Part shown: positions 1 to 8,862 of the stretch, one piece after another
How the letters are laid out: every line of letters starts with the position of its first letter
How positions within the stretch are numbered: position 1 is the stretch's first letter
Assembly (NCBI RefSeq): GCF_000420945.1
Contig: NZ_ATVX01000011.1
Location: 54,790-118,789, forward strand
From: Butyrivibrio sp. VCB2006
GTDB taxonomy: Bacteria; Bacillota; Clostridia; Lachnospirales; Lachnospiraceae
Direction: 5' to 3'
DNA: 64,000 nt
Program-made: the position numbers and the translations under genes
The notes under the pieces: model-generated
Database searches by the model: none
What the model saw: only the letters and a program-made list of their open reading frames with translations
Told to the model about the DNA's origin: nothing

Positions 1-860
1 ATAAGTCCTATGAAAAAGAGCTGTATAGCACCGATAAGGAACATACCAATGATCATTGGAGCGTAGCCTGCGTGGAAGCTGTACCAGTGTGTGAGCTTCA
101 GAACCAGGTAAACGAAAGCCACAATAACATCAATCAGAGCACATACAAAACCTGCAATTGTGCAAAGCCTTAATCCCACCTTAGTGTAAGAGGTAATACT
201 CAGCATTGCTGCATCGTACAGTGTGTAGAAGTTGTTGTGAGTCTTTCCTGCGCGGCGCTGTGGCTGCTCATATTCAACAGTTGTCATGTTGAAGCCTTCG
301 CCGTACTCCGCAACGATTCCTCTGATGAATGGAACCGGATCATTAAGTTTTCTAAGAAGCTGAATAAAAGTCTTGTCGTAAAGTCCAAAGCCTGTGAAGT
401 GCTCAATCATGCGGACATTAGACATGTTCTTGATTATCTTGTAATACATGGTTCTAAGGAAATAGATAAATCCGTTTTCCTTACTGGAAGACTTGATTCC
501 ACTTACAATCTTGTGGCCCTGCTCCCATTTCTGTACAAAGACAGGAATCAGCTCAACCGGATCCTGGAAGTCTGCGCAGATAGGAATTACGCAGTCGCCG
601 TCAAGGCTACACATTCCGTGGAAAGGAGAGTTAAACTGGCCAAAGTTGGTCACATTGAAGATTGCCTTAATCTTGGGATTGCCGGCGCAGATATTTTCAA
701 TCTTATCTCTTGTGCCGTCTGTTGATGCGTTGTCGATAAAGACAATCTCATAGTCGTAGGCAGAAAGCTTTTCTTTGAGAACTTTCTCAACTGCTGCTGA
801 GATAGGCTCAACGTTCTCTACCTCGTTAAAACATGGAATCAAAATACTAATTTTTTTCAT
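1..860 (-). CDS. GT2 glycosyltransferase, DPM1/GtrB-like, 3' end outside window
   Basis: An open frame runs from an ATG at 860 to the window edge without a stop, so about 286 residues are visible and the C-terminus is missing. The start of the protein has the GT-A pattern IPCFNE, then DNAST at residues 43-47 and a DFQDP block near 97-101, the usual donor/metal-binding region of the dolichol-phosphate-mannose synthase and GtrB type. After about residue 215 the chain becomes hydrophobic, giving at least two membrane segments, as in polyprenyl-phosphate glycosyltransferases that load a sugar on a lipid carrier. It follows the FAD enzyme at 961-2550 on the same strand with a 100-base gap that contains a hairpin, so co-transcription is possible but may be partial. 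Donor sugar unknown. Confidence 0.85.
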   Translation of the reverse strand, partial: MKKISILIPCFNEVENVEPISAAVEKVLKEKLSAYDYEIVFIDNASTDGTRDKIENICAGNPKIKAIFNVTNFGQFNSPFHGMCSLDGDCVIPICADFQDPVELIPVFVQKWEQGHKIVSGIKSSSKENGFIYFLRTMYYKIIKNMSNVRMIEHFTGFGLYDKTFIQLLRKLNDPVPFIRGIVAEYGEGFNMTTVEYEQPQRRAGKTHNNFYTLYDAAMLSITSYTKVGLRLCTIAGFVCALIDVIVAFVYLVLKLTHWYSFHAGYAPMIIGMFLIGAIQLFFIGL

Positions 861-916
861 ATAAAACCTTTCAAAACTGTACATTTAGATATATGAACTA
901 AATGTTATTCATAACA

Positions 917-941
917 GAAGCACGCAAAGAATGCGTGCTTC
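917..941 (-). terminator. hairpin between FAD enzyme and GT2 gene
   Basis: Ten-base perfect stem (917-926 against 932-941) with a five-base loop. On the minus strand it follows the stop codon of the upstream FAD gene, but no clear U-tract follows the stem, so it may be a weak terminator, an attenuator or an mRNA-stability element. Confidence 0.4.
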
Positions 942-960
942 AAAAATTACGTGCAAATTA

Positions 961-2550
961 TTAGTCTACCTCAACCTCATCATTTGTCTCGGCAGATTTG
1001 TTCTCATCGCTCTCGTGATACTCTTTTTCTGTATTAACATTCCATACGTTAGTACGGTCTGTGCTGCCGCTTACGATATTCTTAACAGCCTCGAAAGATG
1101 TGCACATTGAGTGGTCGATGTTGTTGTATCTGTGCTGACCATTACGTCCAACGCAGTACAAATTATCAATAGTATTGAGATAGTCAACAAGCTTATCCAT
1201 CTCATCATAGGTATCAAAGTAAGCAGGATATGCCTTCTTAACTCGCTCCATGTGGTAATCAATAACTTCCTTAGGATCGCTGATGAGCTTAAGTGTAACC
1301 ATCTCATCGATTGCCATCTTGGCAAACTCATCCTCGGTCATGTTCCACATGTTGTCACCTTCAAAGCAGAAGTACTCAAGGCCAACCCATACAGTGTGCT
1401 CAAGATCCTTAACAAGGTATGGTGACCAGTTGTTGTAAATCTGGAAACGTCCCATCTTAACTGTTCTGTCCTGAACATATACCCAGTTATCAGGAACGAT
1501 ATTGCCGATAGTCTTGATGTTTGTCTTGTTCTGAAGATTAAGCTTAGGAACAAGAACTCCAAGAGTCATGTAATCACGGTAAGGAAGACCTGCTGCGATT
1601 CTTGCAGGATCTGCAGGCACATCGTTCATTCCTGCTACGAGATCCTTAACAGGCATTGAGCTGATAACTACATCGCCGTCAATGTCGATCTCCTTGCCAT
1701 CCTGAAGATAAGTAACACCCTTAATGTGGTTGCCTTCCTTGCGGACCTTGGTAACCTTGGCATTCATAATAATTGTTCCGCCAAGCTTCTTGATTTCTTC
1801 CGCTGTAACTTCCCAAAGCTGACCCGGGCCAAGCTTAGGATAGCTGAACTCCTCGATAAGAGAAGTCTCTACCTTGCCGCCCTGCTTACCTGTCTTCTTG
1901 CGGAAAGCATTACGAAGAACTTCCATAATGGAAACACCCTTAACTCTCTGAGCACCCCAGCTAGGATCAATCTCAGAAGGATGTCTTCCCCAAAGGTTCT
2001 CTGTGTAATACTCAAAGAACATGGAGTAGAGCTTCTTACCAAATCTATTAACGTAGAAATCTTCGAGAGACTTCTCTTCTCTCTTGTGGATCATAGCACC
2101 CATGTAAGAAAATCCACATGCTATGGTCTTGGCAAGACCCATGTTCTTGAAGGTCTCAACCTTGAGAGAAATAGGATAATCATAGAATTTACGATCAAAG
2201 AAAATTCTTGAAACCCTGTTACGACGAAGCATAACTCTGTCTTCCTTCTCAGGATCAGGGCCACCCTCAGCCATCTTCATAGGGCGATTAAGAACTATAT
2301 CATCATATGTTGGAGAACCCTGGAGAGGAAGCATCTTCTGCCACCAATCGTTGACCTCAGGTACCTTGGAAAAGAATCTGTGGCCACCCATATCCATACG
2401 GTTTCCCTTGTAATTAACAGTTCTGGAAATACCACCAAACTGCTGTGTTTCCTCAAAAACTATAACCTGATAATCATCAGACTTGGTCAATAATTCATAG
2501 GCTGCAGTAAGACCTGCAGGGCCTGCTCCGATTATCAACGCCTTTTTCAT
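961..2550 (-). CDS. FAD-dependent oxidoreductase, UDP-galactopyranose-mutase-like
   Basis: The N-terminus carries a dinucleotide-binding fold (GAGPAG at residues 8-13), followed by a GGHRFF block typical of the amine-oxidase/protoporphyrinogen-oxidase-like flavoproteins of polysaccharide loci. Near the C-terminus the [10 protein letters not shown] segment resembles the flavin-contacting GR...YRY..D region of UDP-galactopyranose mutase. A flavin-dependent sugar mutase or sugar-nucleotide oxidoreductase acting in the cytoplasm is therefore likely, though the substrate is unknown. I chose ATG 2550 (529 residues): GAGGG sits seven bases before it, whereas ATG 2556 has the same site almost touching it. 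The C-terminal 25 residues are strongly acidic. Its own promoter is at 2633-2661, and the GT2 gene at 1-860 follows on the same strand. Confidence 0.85.
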   Translation of the reverse strand: MKKALIIGAGPAGLTAAYELLTKSDDYQVIVFEETQQFGGISRTVNYKGNRMDMGGHRFFSKVPEVNDWWQKMLPLQGSPTYDDIVLNRPMKMAEGGPDPEKEDRVMLRRNRVSRIFFDRKFYDYPISLKVETFKNMGLAKTIACGFSYMGAMIHKREEKSLEDFYVNRFGKKLYSMFFEYYTENLWGRHPSEIDPSWGAQRVKGVSIMEVLRNAFRKKTGKQGGKVETSLIEEFSYPKLGPGQLWEVTAEEIKKLGGTIIMNAKVTKVRKEGNHIKGVTYLQDGKEIDIDGDVVISSMPVKDLVAGMNDVPADPARIAAGLPYRDYMTLGVLVPKLNLQNKTNIKTIGNIVPDNWVYVQDRTVKMGRFQIYNNWSPYLVKDLEHTVWVGLEYFCFEGDNMWNMTEDEFAKMAIDEMVTLKLISDPKEVIDYHMERVKKAYPAYFDTYDEMDKLVDYLNTIDNLYCVGRNGQHRYNNIDHSMCTSFEAVKNIVSGSTDRTNVWNVNTEKEYHESDENKSAETNDEVEVD

Positions 2551-2632
2551 ACTCATTCCCTCGATTTGTTATTATTCTGTGCAGACATCTAATATCTGCA
2601 TCATATTTGTTTGTCAAATAAACAACAATAGT

Positions 2633-2661
2633 AGTATATCCTATATGGCCTATTTCTTCAA
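2633..2661 (-). promoter_or_regulatory. sigma-A promoter for FAD oxidoreductase
   Basis: On the minus strand TTGAAG (2656-2661), a 17-base spacer and TATACT (2633-2638) form a good housekeeping promoter. The leader to ATG 2550 is about 75 bases and contains a small imperfect inverted repeat at 2581-2599. Confidence 0.6.
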
Positions 2662-2725
2662 TACAAGTAGCGTAGACGAAATATCGTTAATTCTTTAAGA
2701 CTTTCTTAAGATTGCCCCCAAAGTC

Positions 2726-2754
2726 TTCACATTGTAAAAATACGTGTTTATAAT
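2726..2754 (+). promoter_or_regulatory. sigma-A promoter for SGNH lipoprotein
   Basis: TTCACA (2726-2731), exactly 17 bases, then TATAAT (2749-2754), about 35 bases before the ATG of the plus-strand lipoprotein gene. It is divergent from the promoter at 2633-2661. Confidence 0.65.
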
Positions 2755-2788
2755 GGCAAGTAGTTTAGAAAAGTGAGGATTTGATTAT

Positions 2789-4048
2789 ATGAATAAAAAA
2801 CTAATAATGATGACCGCAGTCACCATGGCCTTTTCCATGATGATAACAGGTTGTAGTCTTAACAAGGACGACTCCAAAGAGGCTACAGAATATATCAATG
2901 ATGAAACACTTAATTCAAGCGATGACAGCGCAGGACTCGCAAGCTCCTCAAATATCATTGTGGCTGATGATCTTGCAACGCCTGATTTTGAAGACTATAC
3001 TACCGCAGCTGCTTCTACAGAAGCAAGCCAGGAAGCGACTGAAGAGAGCAAGGAAGAAGATAAAGTTGTAATGGTATTCTTCGGAGACAGCCAGATTGCC
3101 AACGGTAGAAACGATGGTACAGACATCCCTACTTTGGTTCAGCAAAGAGTACCTAATTCAGTAGCTTATAACTTTGCTATTGGCGGAACAACTGCTTCTC
3201 TTGAATCTTCAACTTCCAATTATCAGGATTATGAGAACTGGACTTCCAATAGCTTTGTAGGTATGGTTCACGCTTTCACAGGCAAAGTTGCAAAAGGTAA
3301 TGTCCTCAGTGCATTGCCTGACCTTATTACGGCAATGGATTCTGTTAATCCTGCTGACGTAGATTACTACTTCATCGAGTATGGCGCCAACGATTTCTTC
3401 GCCAAAGTTCCTCTTGATAAGTTCAATACTGAGGAACACTACGAAGATATTTACACCTACTACGGAGCACTTCGCTTGGGTATTTCGGAACTTCGCGAGG
3501 CAAGTCCTAATGCGAGATTCTTCCTTATCTCTCCTGTATACGGAATCTACAAAGACAACAGCGGCAACTACCTTGGAGATTCCTATGTAGTAAGTAACGG
3601 TTTTGGAACACTTTCAGATTATGCCAAGAAAATGGGTAATGTTTCAGCAGATGAAGAGAATTGTTTCCTTGTAGATGCAATGTTCGGTTCAAGATTCGAC
3701 CTGTACCTTGACACAGCAGATCAGTACCTTATGGATAACGTCCACTTAACAGAAACCGGCAGACGTATCCTTGCAAGAATGGTTGCTCACTGGCCTAACG
3801 GCTTTGAATTCAATGAGCCTAAGGCTTACAGAGAATCTGATTTTGTTAACATTGCAACTTTTGATCCCGATGAGTTCTATCGTCTTGATGACGGTGTCCT
3901 CATGGATGCTTTCCCAGATCAGTTCGAGCTTCTCTTAAATGGCGAGTACAAGCTTGTTAAGCCTAACGAGAACACGCCTCAGCCATCACAGGAGAATCAG
4001 GCGTCTGGAGAGAATTCAGAGAATCAGGAAAACCAGGAAGCGCAGTAA
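2789..4048 (+). CDS. SGNH/GDSL-family hydrolase lipoprotein
   Basis: The 419-residue protein opens with a lipoprotein signal peptide: hydrophobic stretch then MITGC, lipid-modified Cys22. A low-complexity Ser/Thr/Asp/Glu linker of about 70 residues tethers the catalytic domain to the membrane. All SGNH blocks can be seen: GDSQ at 99-102 (nucleophile Ser101), GG at 132-133, GAND at 199-202 and DNVH at 316-319 (Asp316, His319). The family removes or transfers acyl/acetyl groups, so an extracytoplasmic esterase acting on the polysaccharide made by the flanking genes is plausible. The C-terminal tail is Gln/Asn/Glu-rich. GTGAGGA lies upstream of the ATG. It is the only plus-strand gene in this part of the locus and its stop lies one base from the stop of the convergent flippase gene. 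Confidence 0.85.
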   Translation: MNKKLIMMTAVTMAFSMMITGCSLNKDDSKEATEYINDETLNSSDDSAGLASSSNIIVADDLATPDFEDYTTAAASTEASQEATEESKEEDKVVMVFFGDSQIANGRNDGTDIPTLVQQRVPNSVAYNFAIGGTTASLESSTSNYQDYENWTSNSFVGMVHAFTGKVAKGNVLSALPDLITAMDSVNPADVDYYFIEYGANDFFAKVPLDKFNTEEHYEDIYTYYGALRLGISELREASPNARFFLISPVYGIYKDNSGNYLGDSYVVSNGFGTLSDYAKKMGNVSADEENCFLVDAMFGSRFDLYLDTADQYLMDNVHLTETGRRILARMVAHWPNGFEFNEPKAYRESDFVNIATFDPDEFYRLDDGVLMDAFPDQFELLLNGEYKLVKPNENTPQPSQENQASGENSENQENQEAQ

Positions 4049-4049
4049 T

Positions 4050-5258
4050 TTACAGCTTGGACATTCCAAATCCTGCGGTAACAAGAAGTCTTATCAAAGA
4101 TACAATCACAAGTCCCACTGCCATTCCATCAAGGCCAAACATAACAGTTGCAGGAACAACTATGGCAGTAAAGGCTGCGATATAGATAATATTGATAATA
4201 AGCTGCAATTTCTCCTTGGTAAAGCTCATTACAATTACCATTAGAGATCCGGAGATAAAATATAATATCTGTCCCAAATTAGCCAGGAAGAAATACTTCC
4301 TGGCTTCTTTTATAACATCAGGGTACATGATCTGTACAAATACCATAGAAACCAGGGAGCAAACCAGCGCTCCAGCCACTGACAATACAAGCATAAGAAG
4401 ACTGATAAGAGCAAACTTCTTCTTATCAAGCTTGATCTTGTAGTTGGTAAAATAGCTGATTATAACGCCGTTAAGAGGTGTTGTAAGCATAGCTACAATC
4501 TTACCGATAAGGCTTGCTGTGTAGAACACTGTAACCTCTCTTGCTCCAACAAGGAGTCTTAACAGTATTCTGTCTGAATTAAGGATAAGTGCGGAAATAA
4601 GGTTACTGGCTGAAATCACCCAGGCAGATTTTAAATTTTCCCTATAACTTGTAGAAAGCTTGGCAAAAGGCGCCCTGAAAATGCTGCCTCTTACTATGGT
4701 ATAGATAATACCAAACAGCTCTCCCATAAGGATTGTAAGAGCCCAGCTTCCTGTGTATGGGAACAGTAATAGTCCCACAATATATCCCACAGATACAGCA
4801 GTAAAGAAAGCGAAGTACCTTACAAATCTGATGTTCATGCGGTACTCAACATCAGCGTAGTACCTAAATACCGTCACGATCATCAAAACTGCCATCTGAA
4901 CGAAGGCTACAATAGTCAGCTCTTTTAACACAAAAAGAGCTACAAAGGTGACCACCAGTGATATCCCTGCGATGATAGTAAGAAACAGGTTGTAGTCACC
5001 GTTTTCCTGAGTCCTGTCCTTTTTAGCCACCATTCTGGAATAGCTTGCAGCAGTACCAAAGCCTGCGCCCATAACTGATACAACAGAAATCAAATATAAA
5101 ACGGTGCCAAAGGCCTCTGCACCAACCCGGGCATTAAGCCCGGGATAGATAAGAAGCTGTAGGACACCGTTATAAATAACCAGCGCAAGTACGCTGAATA
5201 TAAAATCTTTGGAAGCACTAAGTGCCAGGCTTTTCTTCTGATTAGTAGAATCAGCCAT
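4050..5258 (-). CDS. Wzx-like polysaccharide flippase
   Basis: A strongly hydrophobic protein of 402 residues with about twelve predicted membrane segments and little soluble sequence, fitting the MOP superfamily of lipid-linked oligosaccharide flippases. The N-terminal pattern (first helix ending in YPGLNARVGAEAFG, then VMGAGFGTAAS) is typical of these proteins. It would turn undecaprenyl-linked repeat units to the outer face for polymerisation by the Wzy-like protein at 17096-18649. At 402 residues it is shorter than many Wzx proteins. Start: AAGGAG lies about ten bases before ATG 5258 but abuts ATG 5267, so the former is preferred. The gene start overlaps the end of the GT2 gene upstream, indicating coupling. 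Confidence 0.82.
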   Translation of the reverse strand: MADSTNQKKSLALSASKDFIFSVLALVIYNGVLQLLIYPGLNARVGAEAFGTVLYLISVVSVMGAGFGTAASYSRMVAKKDRTQENGDYNLFLTIIAGISLVVTFVALFVLKELTIVAFVQMAVLMIVTVFRYYADVEYRMNIRFVRYFAFFTAVSVGYIVGLLLFPYTGSWALTILMGELFGIIYTIVRGSIFRAPFAKLSTSYRENLKSAWVISASNLISALILNSDRILLRLLVGAREVTVFYTASLIGKIVAMLTTPLNGVIISYFTNYKIKLDKKKFALISLLMLVLSVAGALVCSLVSMVFVQIMYPDVIKEARKYFFLANLGQILYFISGSLMVIVMSFTKEKLQLIINIIYIAAFTAIVVPATVMFGLDGMAVGLVIVSLIRLLVTAGFGMSKL

Positions 5259-6192
5259 TATAATCATTCTCCTTGTGTCTCTGGAGCATGTTCAGCTGCA
5301 TCTCAAACTGGCGTCTGTCTCCGATTGCCATAGTGGAGAGAATAACTCCGGCAAAGAATGCCTGAACAGCAGATAACATAATAAAGCAGCACACAATAAG
5401 TGTAGGAATCTTAGGTACAAGATGTGTTGCCCAATACTCCTGAAGAATCGGAATAAAGAAACCGATTGAAACAAGAGCAAGAACAATAGCGATCATAAGG
5501 AAGAATCCAAATGGCTTGTAGCTTCTGTACAGTCTCATGATAGTCTTAAGAACCTTGAAACCATCTGAGTAAGTATTAAGCTTACTTACTGAGCCTTCCG
5601 GACGATCTCTGTAATCAATGACTACATTCTCAATCTGCATGTTGTTGTAAACAGCATGGATAGTCATCTCTGTCTCAATCTCAAATCCCTTGGAAAGAAC
5701 AGGGAAGGTCTTAACAAACTCATAACTGAATGCTCTGAAACCAGTCATGATATCTCTGATGTTACAACCAAAGAGCTTGTTGATACTTCCTCTTACAAGG
5801 TTATTACCAAAGTTATGGAAAGGTCTCTTATTCTCCTGATAGTAGGTTGATGACAATCTGTCTCCAACTACCATGTCAGCATTGCGGTTAAGAACCATGT
5901 CAACCATCTCTCTTGCTGACTCCATTGGATATGTATCGTCTCCGTCAACCATTACATAAACAAGGGCATCAATCTCGCGGAACATGCGTCTGATAACATT
6001 TCCCTTGCCCTGCATATATTCATTTCTTACAACAGCTCCGGCCTCAGCAGCGATCTCTGCTGTTCTGTCCTTAGAGTTATTGTTGTATACGTAAATTGTA
6101 GCTTCGGGAAGAGCTGCCTTTGCATCTCTTACAACCTTGCCAATAGTCTTTTCCTCATTGTAACAAGGAATAAGTACTGCTATTTTATCCAT
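5251..6192 (-). CDS. GT2 glycosyltransferase with C-terminal membrane anchor
   Basis: A 313-residue member of the dolichol-phosphate-mannose-synthase-like GT2 group. IPCYNEE opens the GT-A domain, followed by NNNSKDRT near 37-44 and DGDDTYP at 83-89, the metal/nucleotide-sugar site. Residues from about 225 contain two long hydrophobic segments, which would anchor it to the membrane as in polyprenyl-phosphate sugar transferases. The acceptor is probably a lipid carrier or a lipid-linked glycan. It sits between a radical SAM gene upstream and the flippase downstream in the same operon and overlaps the latter. Related by architecture to the GT2 proteins at 1-860 and 12373-13311. Confidence 0.85.
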   Translation of the reverse strand: MDKIAVLIPCYNEEKTIGKVVRDAKAALPEATIYVYNNNSKDRTAEIAAEAGAVVRNEYMQGKGNVIRRMFREIDALVYVMVDGDDTYPMESAREMVDMVLNRNADMVVGDRLSSTYYQENKRPFHNFGNNLVRGSINKLFGCNIRDIMTGFRAFSYEFVKTFPVLSKGFEIETEMTIHAVYNNMQIENVVIDYRDRPEGSVSKLNTYSDGFKVLKTIMRLYRSYKPFGFFLMIAIVLALVSIGFFIPILQEYWATHLVPKIPTLIVCCFIMLSAVQAFFAGVILSTMAIGDRRQFEMQLNMLQRHKENDYNG

Positions 6193-6252
6193 GTAATCCC
6201 TCCGGCTCTGGCATTTACACCAAAGTCTCTTATACCCTCACTGTTATTGCTA

Positions 6253-7272
6253 TTACTTTATATTGTCATCGGCATTATTCTTGTTACCAATCTTCATACG
6301 CTCATGACCGCCAAGCTTGTTGGCTGCGTCCTGATCTCCGCGAAGAATTGCGTTTACAAGCTGCATACGGAAACCTGCATCGATGAAATCGCAGTGCTTA
6401 CAGAATGGATATTCCTGACGTCCCTCTGCAATCTTACGTCTGACTGCCTGGAACTTCTCGCATCCCCAAGCCTCTTTAATAGACATCTTTGTAAGGTCAC
6501 CAAAGTCTGTAGTCTCAAAGTTATCGCAGCAGCAAAGTCCCATCTTACCGTTTGGCATGATCCACATATCTGTGAATGGAAGAAGACAGGTCTCTTTAAT
6601 AACCTTCTTGGTCTCCTTCTTGTTAGGAGCACTTCCTGCTCTGTTAGTAAGAACTTCCTGTAAGTATCTCATCTGGATCTGGATATCAAGATCCTTGAAC
6701 TCATCAGGATGAGCTTTAACGTAATCATAGAGCTCCTGAATATTGTCATGGAGTTTCATCTCCATTGAATAGTTATTGATAATAAGCTGATTGATGTAAG
6801 GAGCAACCTCTTTAACCTTATCAATTGTAAGAATAAGTCCATTGGTAGACATGAAGATAAAGCTATCAGGAAGCTTTTCTCTTGCATATTTGTGTCTTTC
6901 TACAATCTTGGTATCAAGAAGAGGCTCATTGTTACCGTAAAGAGTAAGATGTCCCTTGTAGCCCCAATCTGCCAACTGATCGATGATACTCTTATAAAGA
7001 TCATCGTCAATCTTGGCAAGAGGTCTGCACTCGTCGTGAACATTGGCAGTACAGAAGGCACAGGTTGAATTACATCTGTTGATGGTCTCGATATTAACAA
7101 CATTAGGCATTGGAACTTCCTTGGAATTAAGGAAATAATCACAATAAGCCTTCTGTGACTTACTTCTGGTAGCAAACTGAAGTTTCAGATATGCGTTACT
7201 TGCAAGCATAGGAAAATGCTTACGTGCAAACCATCCAAACTTACCCATGAAACTATTAACTCTAATTGGCAT
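6253..7272 (-). CDS. radical SAM/SPASM-domain protein
   Basis: Cys67, Cys71 and Cys74 form the CX3CX2C motif (CNSTCAFC) that binds the SAM-cleaving 4Fe-4S cluster. The C-terminal part has further cysteine groups (TCLLPF, GLCCCDN, FCKHC) matching a SPASM auxiliary-cluster domain. The middle region YGNNEPLLD replaces the usual GGEP strand. SPASM enzymes modify peptides, but members in glycan loci may act on sugars; the substrate here is unknown. The start is ATG 7272 (339 residues) because GAGGAG lies seven bases upstream; the TTG at 7287 would place that site inside the gene. It belongs to the minus-strand polysaccharide operon, with GT-C-like genes upstream and a GT2 gene downstream. A second radical SAM gene is at 20098-21195. 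Confidence 0.85.
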   Translation of the reverse strand: MPIRVNSFMGKFGWFARKHFPMLASNAYLKLQFATRSKSQKAYCDYFLNSKEVPMPNVVNIETINRCNSTCAFCTANVHDECRPLAKIDDDLYKSIIDQLADWGYKGHLTLYGNNEPLLDTKIVERHKYAREKLPDSFIFMSTNGLILTIDKVKEVAPYINQLIINNYSMEMKLHDNIQELYDYVKAHPDEFKDLDIQIQMRYLQEVLTNRAGSAPNKKETKKVIKETCLLPFTDMWIMPNGKMGLCCCDNFETTDFGDLTKMSIKEAWGCEKFQAVRRKIAEGRQEYPFCKHCDFIDAGFRMQLVNAILRGDQDAANKLGGHERMKIGNKNNADDNIK

Positions 7273-7299
7273 TACAATTCTCCTCAAATCAAATAAATC

Positions 7300-8859
7300 T
7301 TACTTTTTATCTCTAAAATGTACAGCCCTGTCCAGAATACATTTCATTCCAAAGGCCGCAAAAGGCATCCAGTACACATAGTATCTCATAATGTACCTTG
7401 ATGAACCTTCCCAGAATTCATGGAAGCACATGCCTCCAAATATGAGTATCAAAAGAAGCATTTCCTTGTCAGAAAGTCTCTTTTCACTAATTCTGATCAC
7501 AAGATAAACAAATACACACAGATAACAAACGCTCATAAAGACATTCATTATCCAACTGATGATAATATTACCATCACCAAAAACAATATAATACATCAAA
7601 TCCGTCGGATTCTCAACATGTCTGCTGACAAAGTCCAGATTGTGGGTTGAAATGCACACCGGATCTGCCCACTGGGTCAGGAATTTACGGAAAAAGAATT
7701 TAAAAGCATATCCCGGGTGATGAATAAATGTATCAACCCTTGATCTGATTTCTTCCATGGCTGCAGCCTTAGTCAGCTCAGTATCATAGCCGTTATCCTC
7801 AAAAACCTGATAGTTATACCCACTATACCAGCCATTTTCCAGTTCGAACTCCTGGATGCCCATGGCTATATGGGAAACGGAAGGACTTCCCTTCGGAATA
7901 GCTTCGATTCCAATCCTGTCGCAATAATAGGCATTTACCGCCCACTTTCCGAATACTACAGCGCCAATTATAAGGGCTGACAAAAGAGCTCTCACCGCCA
8001 GCCTGTGGGCCAGCTCATAGGCATAATATCCCTCGCCCTCCTTATTTTTCCAGGCACTTAATATCAATATCATCACAATGGCAATCAGGGTAATCTCACT
8101 ATTGGTCTTGATAACAACTGCAAGGGCTATCCCAATCGCTGTAATCACCGCATATACTGCCTTTTTTCTTTTTACAAATAAAATCGTAGTATAAAGAGCT
8201 ATTGTCTGGGGCATAAGACTGTACACATCCCCATAAACATAGGTGGAATAGTTGTAAAAAAACAGCATTCCAAAGCTCATAAGAGCCATAATTCCGCAAA
8301 CAGCCCTGTCTTCAAATATTTCCCAGGTAATCTTGTAAAGCAGATACACCACCGCAAGAATCACCAGTAAAAGAAGCATATCCCAGGCCATATAATTGGC
8401 ATGTCCGAAAATGGAATCCATTGTCTCGCCAAACAAAACATATCCAAGCTGAAATGGCCAGACAAAAAGATATCCTCCTTTCTGGGTAAGGCTGCTGTAG
8501 TCTCCGCTTGAGAACTCTGCAAATATCTTATCCAGAGTCATGGAATCAGTAACCGGAATAGGCTTAATAGCAAAAATCAGCGTAAGACAATAGGCAAGGC
8601 AGAATAAAAGCGCTCCTATCAAAAGGCCCTTACTTTTCCGGGTAAATACATCCTTTTTGTGAAGGACATAGAAAAAGACAAACACAACTGCCATAAGTAG
8701 CAAAAGCAGTGGGATATTTTCTTTTCCGTAATGAGGAAAATCCACATCCTCGTGCATGTCATAATATATTGTTGTCAAAAGACTTGTGACAAATACCGAT
8801 CCTGCTGCGATAGCAAGTAGTGCCACAACTATCTTGTATAAGACATTCTTAACATTCAT
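7300..8859 (-). CDS. polytopic membrane protein, GT39/PMT-like (GT-C fold)
   Basis: 519 residues with about eleven hydrophobic segments spread along the chain and a longer soluble loop in the C-terminal half (about residues 320-420). The pattern resembles lipid-phosphate-sugar-dependent glycosyltransferases of the GT-C fold (GT39/ArnT-like), which take a sugar from a polyprenyl phosphate carrier on the outer side of the membrane. An acidic residue group in the first external loop (HEDVD) could match the catalytic position, but I cannot prove it. Four bases separate it from the gene upstream (8863-10425), so the two are almost certainly co-transcribed. Could also be a Wzy-like or accessory membrane protein. 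Confidence 0.65.
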   Translation of the reverse strand: MNVKNVLYKIVVALLAIAAGSVFVTSLLTTIYYDMHEDVDFPHYGKENIPLLLLLMAVVFVFFYVLHKKDVFTRKSKGLLIGALLFCLAYCLTLIFAIKPIPVTDSMTLDKIFAEFSSGDYSSLTQKGGYLFVWPFQLGYVLFGETMDSIFGHANYMAWDMLLLLVILAVVYLLYKITWEIFEDRAVCGIMALMSFGMLFFYNYSTYVYGDVYSLMPQTIALYTTILFVKRKKAVYAVITAIGIALAVVIKTNSEITLIAIVMILILSAWKNKEGEGYYAYELAHRLAVRALLSALIIGAVVFGKWAVNAYYCDRIGIEAIPKGSPSVSHIAMGIQEFELENGWYSGYNYQVFEDNGYDTELTKAAAMEEIRSRVDTFIHHPGYAFKFFFRKFLTQWADPVCISTHNLDFVSRHVENPTDLMYYIVFGDGNIIISWIMNVFMSVCYLCVFVYLVIRISEKRLSDKEMLLLILIFGGMCFHEFWEGSSRYIMRYYVYWMPFAAFGMKCILDRAVHFRDKK

Positions 8860-8862
8860 AAG

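Noticed and set aside
237..725. Plus-strand frame of 162 codons at the left edge.
   Set aside because: It is antisense to a GT2 gene whose translation runs from 860 to the window edge with clear motifs.
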